NCBI GenBank assembly: GCA_944322965.1
Contig: CALUQR010000013.1
Span: forward strand, 1-40,145
Length of the DNA stretch: 40,145 bases
Origin: Vulcanimicrobiota bacterium
Lineage (GTDB): Bacteria > Vulcanimicrobiota > Xenobia > Xenobiales > Xenobiaceae
Direction of reading: 5' to 3'
The position numbers and the translations under genes were made by a program. The notes under the pieces were generated by a model. It was not told the origin of the DNA. It saw only the letters and a list, made by a program, of their open reading frames with translations, and did not search any database. Every line of letters starts with the position of its first letter. Positions within the stretch are counted from its first letter, which is position 1. Shown piece after piece: positions 38,851 through 40,145 of this stretch.

Positions 38851-40145
38851 GTGAATTGGGCCTCTTCTCGCATTAGTCAAGTTCTGGCCACCCTCTTATT
38901 GGGCGGGGCCATCCTCTGGGCGCCCGGTACGGCGCAAGCCGACTACTCCCAGAGGGAGATGGATAAGATTATGGCGCCCGTGGCCCTCTATCCCGACTCT
39001 CTCCTAGGTAACGTCTTAGTAGCTTCGACCTACCCCGAGCAGGTGATTCAGGCCGACCGCTGGGTAGCGGACCACTACGATTACGACGCCGAAGAGACGA
39101 TGGAGGCGGTAGAGGATAAAGATTGGGATGACAGCGTCAAGTCCCTGGTCCTGACCCCCGAGACCTTGGCCATGATGGTCAACGATATGGAATGGACCGA
39201 CGAAATGGCGGTGGCCTTCACCACCCAAGAGGACGACCTCTGCGACTCGGTCCAGCGCCTGCGCCGCCGGGCTAAGGATAATGGGGCTCTGGCCTCTAAC
39301 GACCAGATCCAGGTCTTAGATGACGACGGGATTATCTCCATAGGCTCCACCCAGCCCAACGTCATCGTAGTGCCCCAGTATACCTCCCAGGTTTACGAGA
39401 AGCCCAGTATCGGCTCTACGGTAGGCTCTACCGTCTTGACTACCGCCATCCAGTGGGGCACGGTGCGCTTATTGGACTCCATCTTCTTCGGCAGTTACTG
39501 GGATTGGGATAATCGCGACATCTACGTAGGTCCAGGTTACGGCAGCTACTACTGGCGCGATAACCGGGTCAATTACTGGTACGATACCCCCTATTACCAT
39601 CGCTACCATCCCGCGCCCCCGCCCCCTCCGCCGCCGCCTCCCCCACCCCACCGCGAACCTTTTAAACCTCGCCACTACGACCGCGACTGGTGGAGAGCGC
39701 GCGTACCCGACCGCCACGGGCCGCCCCCCAAAATTTATAGCCATCAAGATCGCTTCCGCCACAGCCGACCGGGCCGCCCCACCTTCGTTAAACACGAACC
39801 GCGCCCCACGGTAAGACCGGACCGCGATCGCGACCGCCATCCCGACTTTAGACCGGACCGCAATAAGCGACCCGACCGTCCCAACCTGAGACCGGATCGC
39901 GACAAACGGCCCGACCGTCCCAACTTGAGACCAGACCGCGACAAGCGGCCTGACCGTCCCAACCTGAGGCCGGATCGCGACAAACGGCCCGACCGTCCCA
40001 ACTTGAGACCGGACCGCGACAAGCGGCCTGACCGTCCCAACCTGAGGCCGGATCGCGACAAACGGCCCGACCGTCCCAACCTGAGGCCGGATCGCGACAA
40101 ACGGCCCGACCGTCCCAACTTGAGACCGGACCGCGACAAGCGGCC
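38851..40145 (+). CDS. Second secreted DUF3300 protein, 3' end outside window
   Basis: The gene is incomplete: 431 codons are present and no stop is reached. The start is GTG at 38851 (AAGGAAG about seven bases upstream; the ATG just before it leads to a stop at once). A signal peptide (VLATLLLGGAILWAPGTAQA) precedes a DUF3300 domain: MAPVALYPDSLLGNVLVASTYP, WDDSVKSLVLTPETLAMM, NDQIQVL and QPNVIVVPQY. Next come SYWDWDNRD, a Tyr-rich stretch and an uninterrupted run of Pro. The tail is a tandem array of 13-residue units RPDRDKRPDRPNL starting near residue 334 and still going at the window end. It is a paralogue of the preceding gene with an unrelated repeat tail. Confidence 0.85.
   Translation, partial: MNWASSRISQVLATLLLGGAILWAPGTAQADYSQREMDKIMAPVALYPDSLLGNVLVASTYPEQVIQADRWVADHYDYDAEETMEAVEDKDWDDSVKSLVLTPETLAMMVNDMEWTDEMAVAFTTQEDDLCDSVQRLRRRAKDNGALASNDQIQVLDDDGIISIGSTQPNVIVVPQYTSQVYEKPSIGSTVGSTVLTTAIQWGTVRLLDSIFFGSYWDWDNRDIYVGPGYGSYYWRDNRVNYWYDTPYYHRYHPAPPPPPPPPPPPHREPFKPRHYDRDWWRARVPDRHGPPPKIYSHQDRFRHSRPGRPTFVKHEPRPTVRPDRDRDRHPDFRPDRNKRPDRPNLRPDRDKRPDRPNLRPDRDKRPDRPNLRPDRDKRPDRPNLRPDRDKRPDRPNLRPDRDKRPDRPNLRPDRDKRPDRPNLRPDRDKR
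39851..40145 (+). repeat. 39-bp tandem repeats, truncated by window end
   Basis: At least 7.5 copies of a 39-bp unit encode RPDRDKRPDRPNL. Two unit variants (gacaaacggcccgac and gacaagcggcctgac) mostly alternate, giving a 78-bp higher-order period, which points to recent expansion by pairs. The first unit is the most diverged (NK instead of DK). The array continues past 40145. Confidence 0.95.

Noticed and set aside
39744-40139. 131-codon antisense frame of SRSGL-type repeats
   Set aside because: It is the complement of the Arg-Pro-Asp repeats of the second DUF3300 gene and has no start signal.

Overview
This is a gene-dense bacterial chromosome segment of fairly high GC, with about 28 protein genes, no recognisable rRNA or tRNA, no insertion sequence and no CRISPR array. 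The lineage cannot be fixed from sequence alone. DnaK (615 aa) lacks the roughly 23-residue N-terminal insertion typical of most Gram-negative DnaKs. The valyl-tRNA synthetase looks like the actinobacterial/archaeal-like type. Several lipoproteins with good lipoboxes and DUF3300 proteins suggest an envelope that is not a simple Gram-positive one. My inference is a diderm or atypical member of the Terrabacteria side of the tree, possibly an uncultivated phylum.

Layout: 1-787 is non-coding and filled with degenerate 7-bp repeats. 788-2996 (-) is an overlapping gene pair: an ADP-ribosylglycohydrolase/coiled-coil/J-domain fusion and a HIRAN-domain protein. 3229-5469 (+) is a large two-HKD phospholipase-D-like protein. 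5642-9575 holds engB, valS and a DUF4126 membrane protein. 9737-10648 (-) is a coiled-coil protein whose N-terminus resembles that of the PLD protein. 10706-15365 holds a CPBP protease and the likely operon pepP / zinc-ribbon / lpdA / lipA (lipoate metabolism). 15590-17638 is an OPT transporter. 17765-20236 (-) is a likely operon of an exported tyrosine-phosphatase-like enzyme, an exported HAD acid phosphatase and a zinc-ribbon membrane protein. 20389-23734 (+) holds an 8-oxoguanine-deaminase-like amidohydrolase, a TerB-like protein and a glycosyltransferase. dnaK (-) follows, then (+) an exported protein, an AI-2E-type permease and a nitrilase-family enzyme carrying a large in-frame tandem-repeat insertion.

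The best candidate for an undescribed system is at 29773-30968. A 30-residue acidic peptide ORF ending in DCVCWVKA has a good ribosome binding site, and its stop overlaps the GTG start of a radical SAM/SPASM enzyme. This is the architecture of a radical-SAM-modified peptide (RiPP) locus.

The right third (31059-40145) is an envelope region. It holds three related secreted lipoproteins on the - strand and two tandem DUF3300 secreted proteins with Pro/Arg/Ser-rich repeat tails on the + strand; the last gene runs off the window. Strong palindromic hairpins lie between many genes and probably act as terminators.
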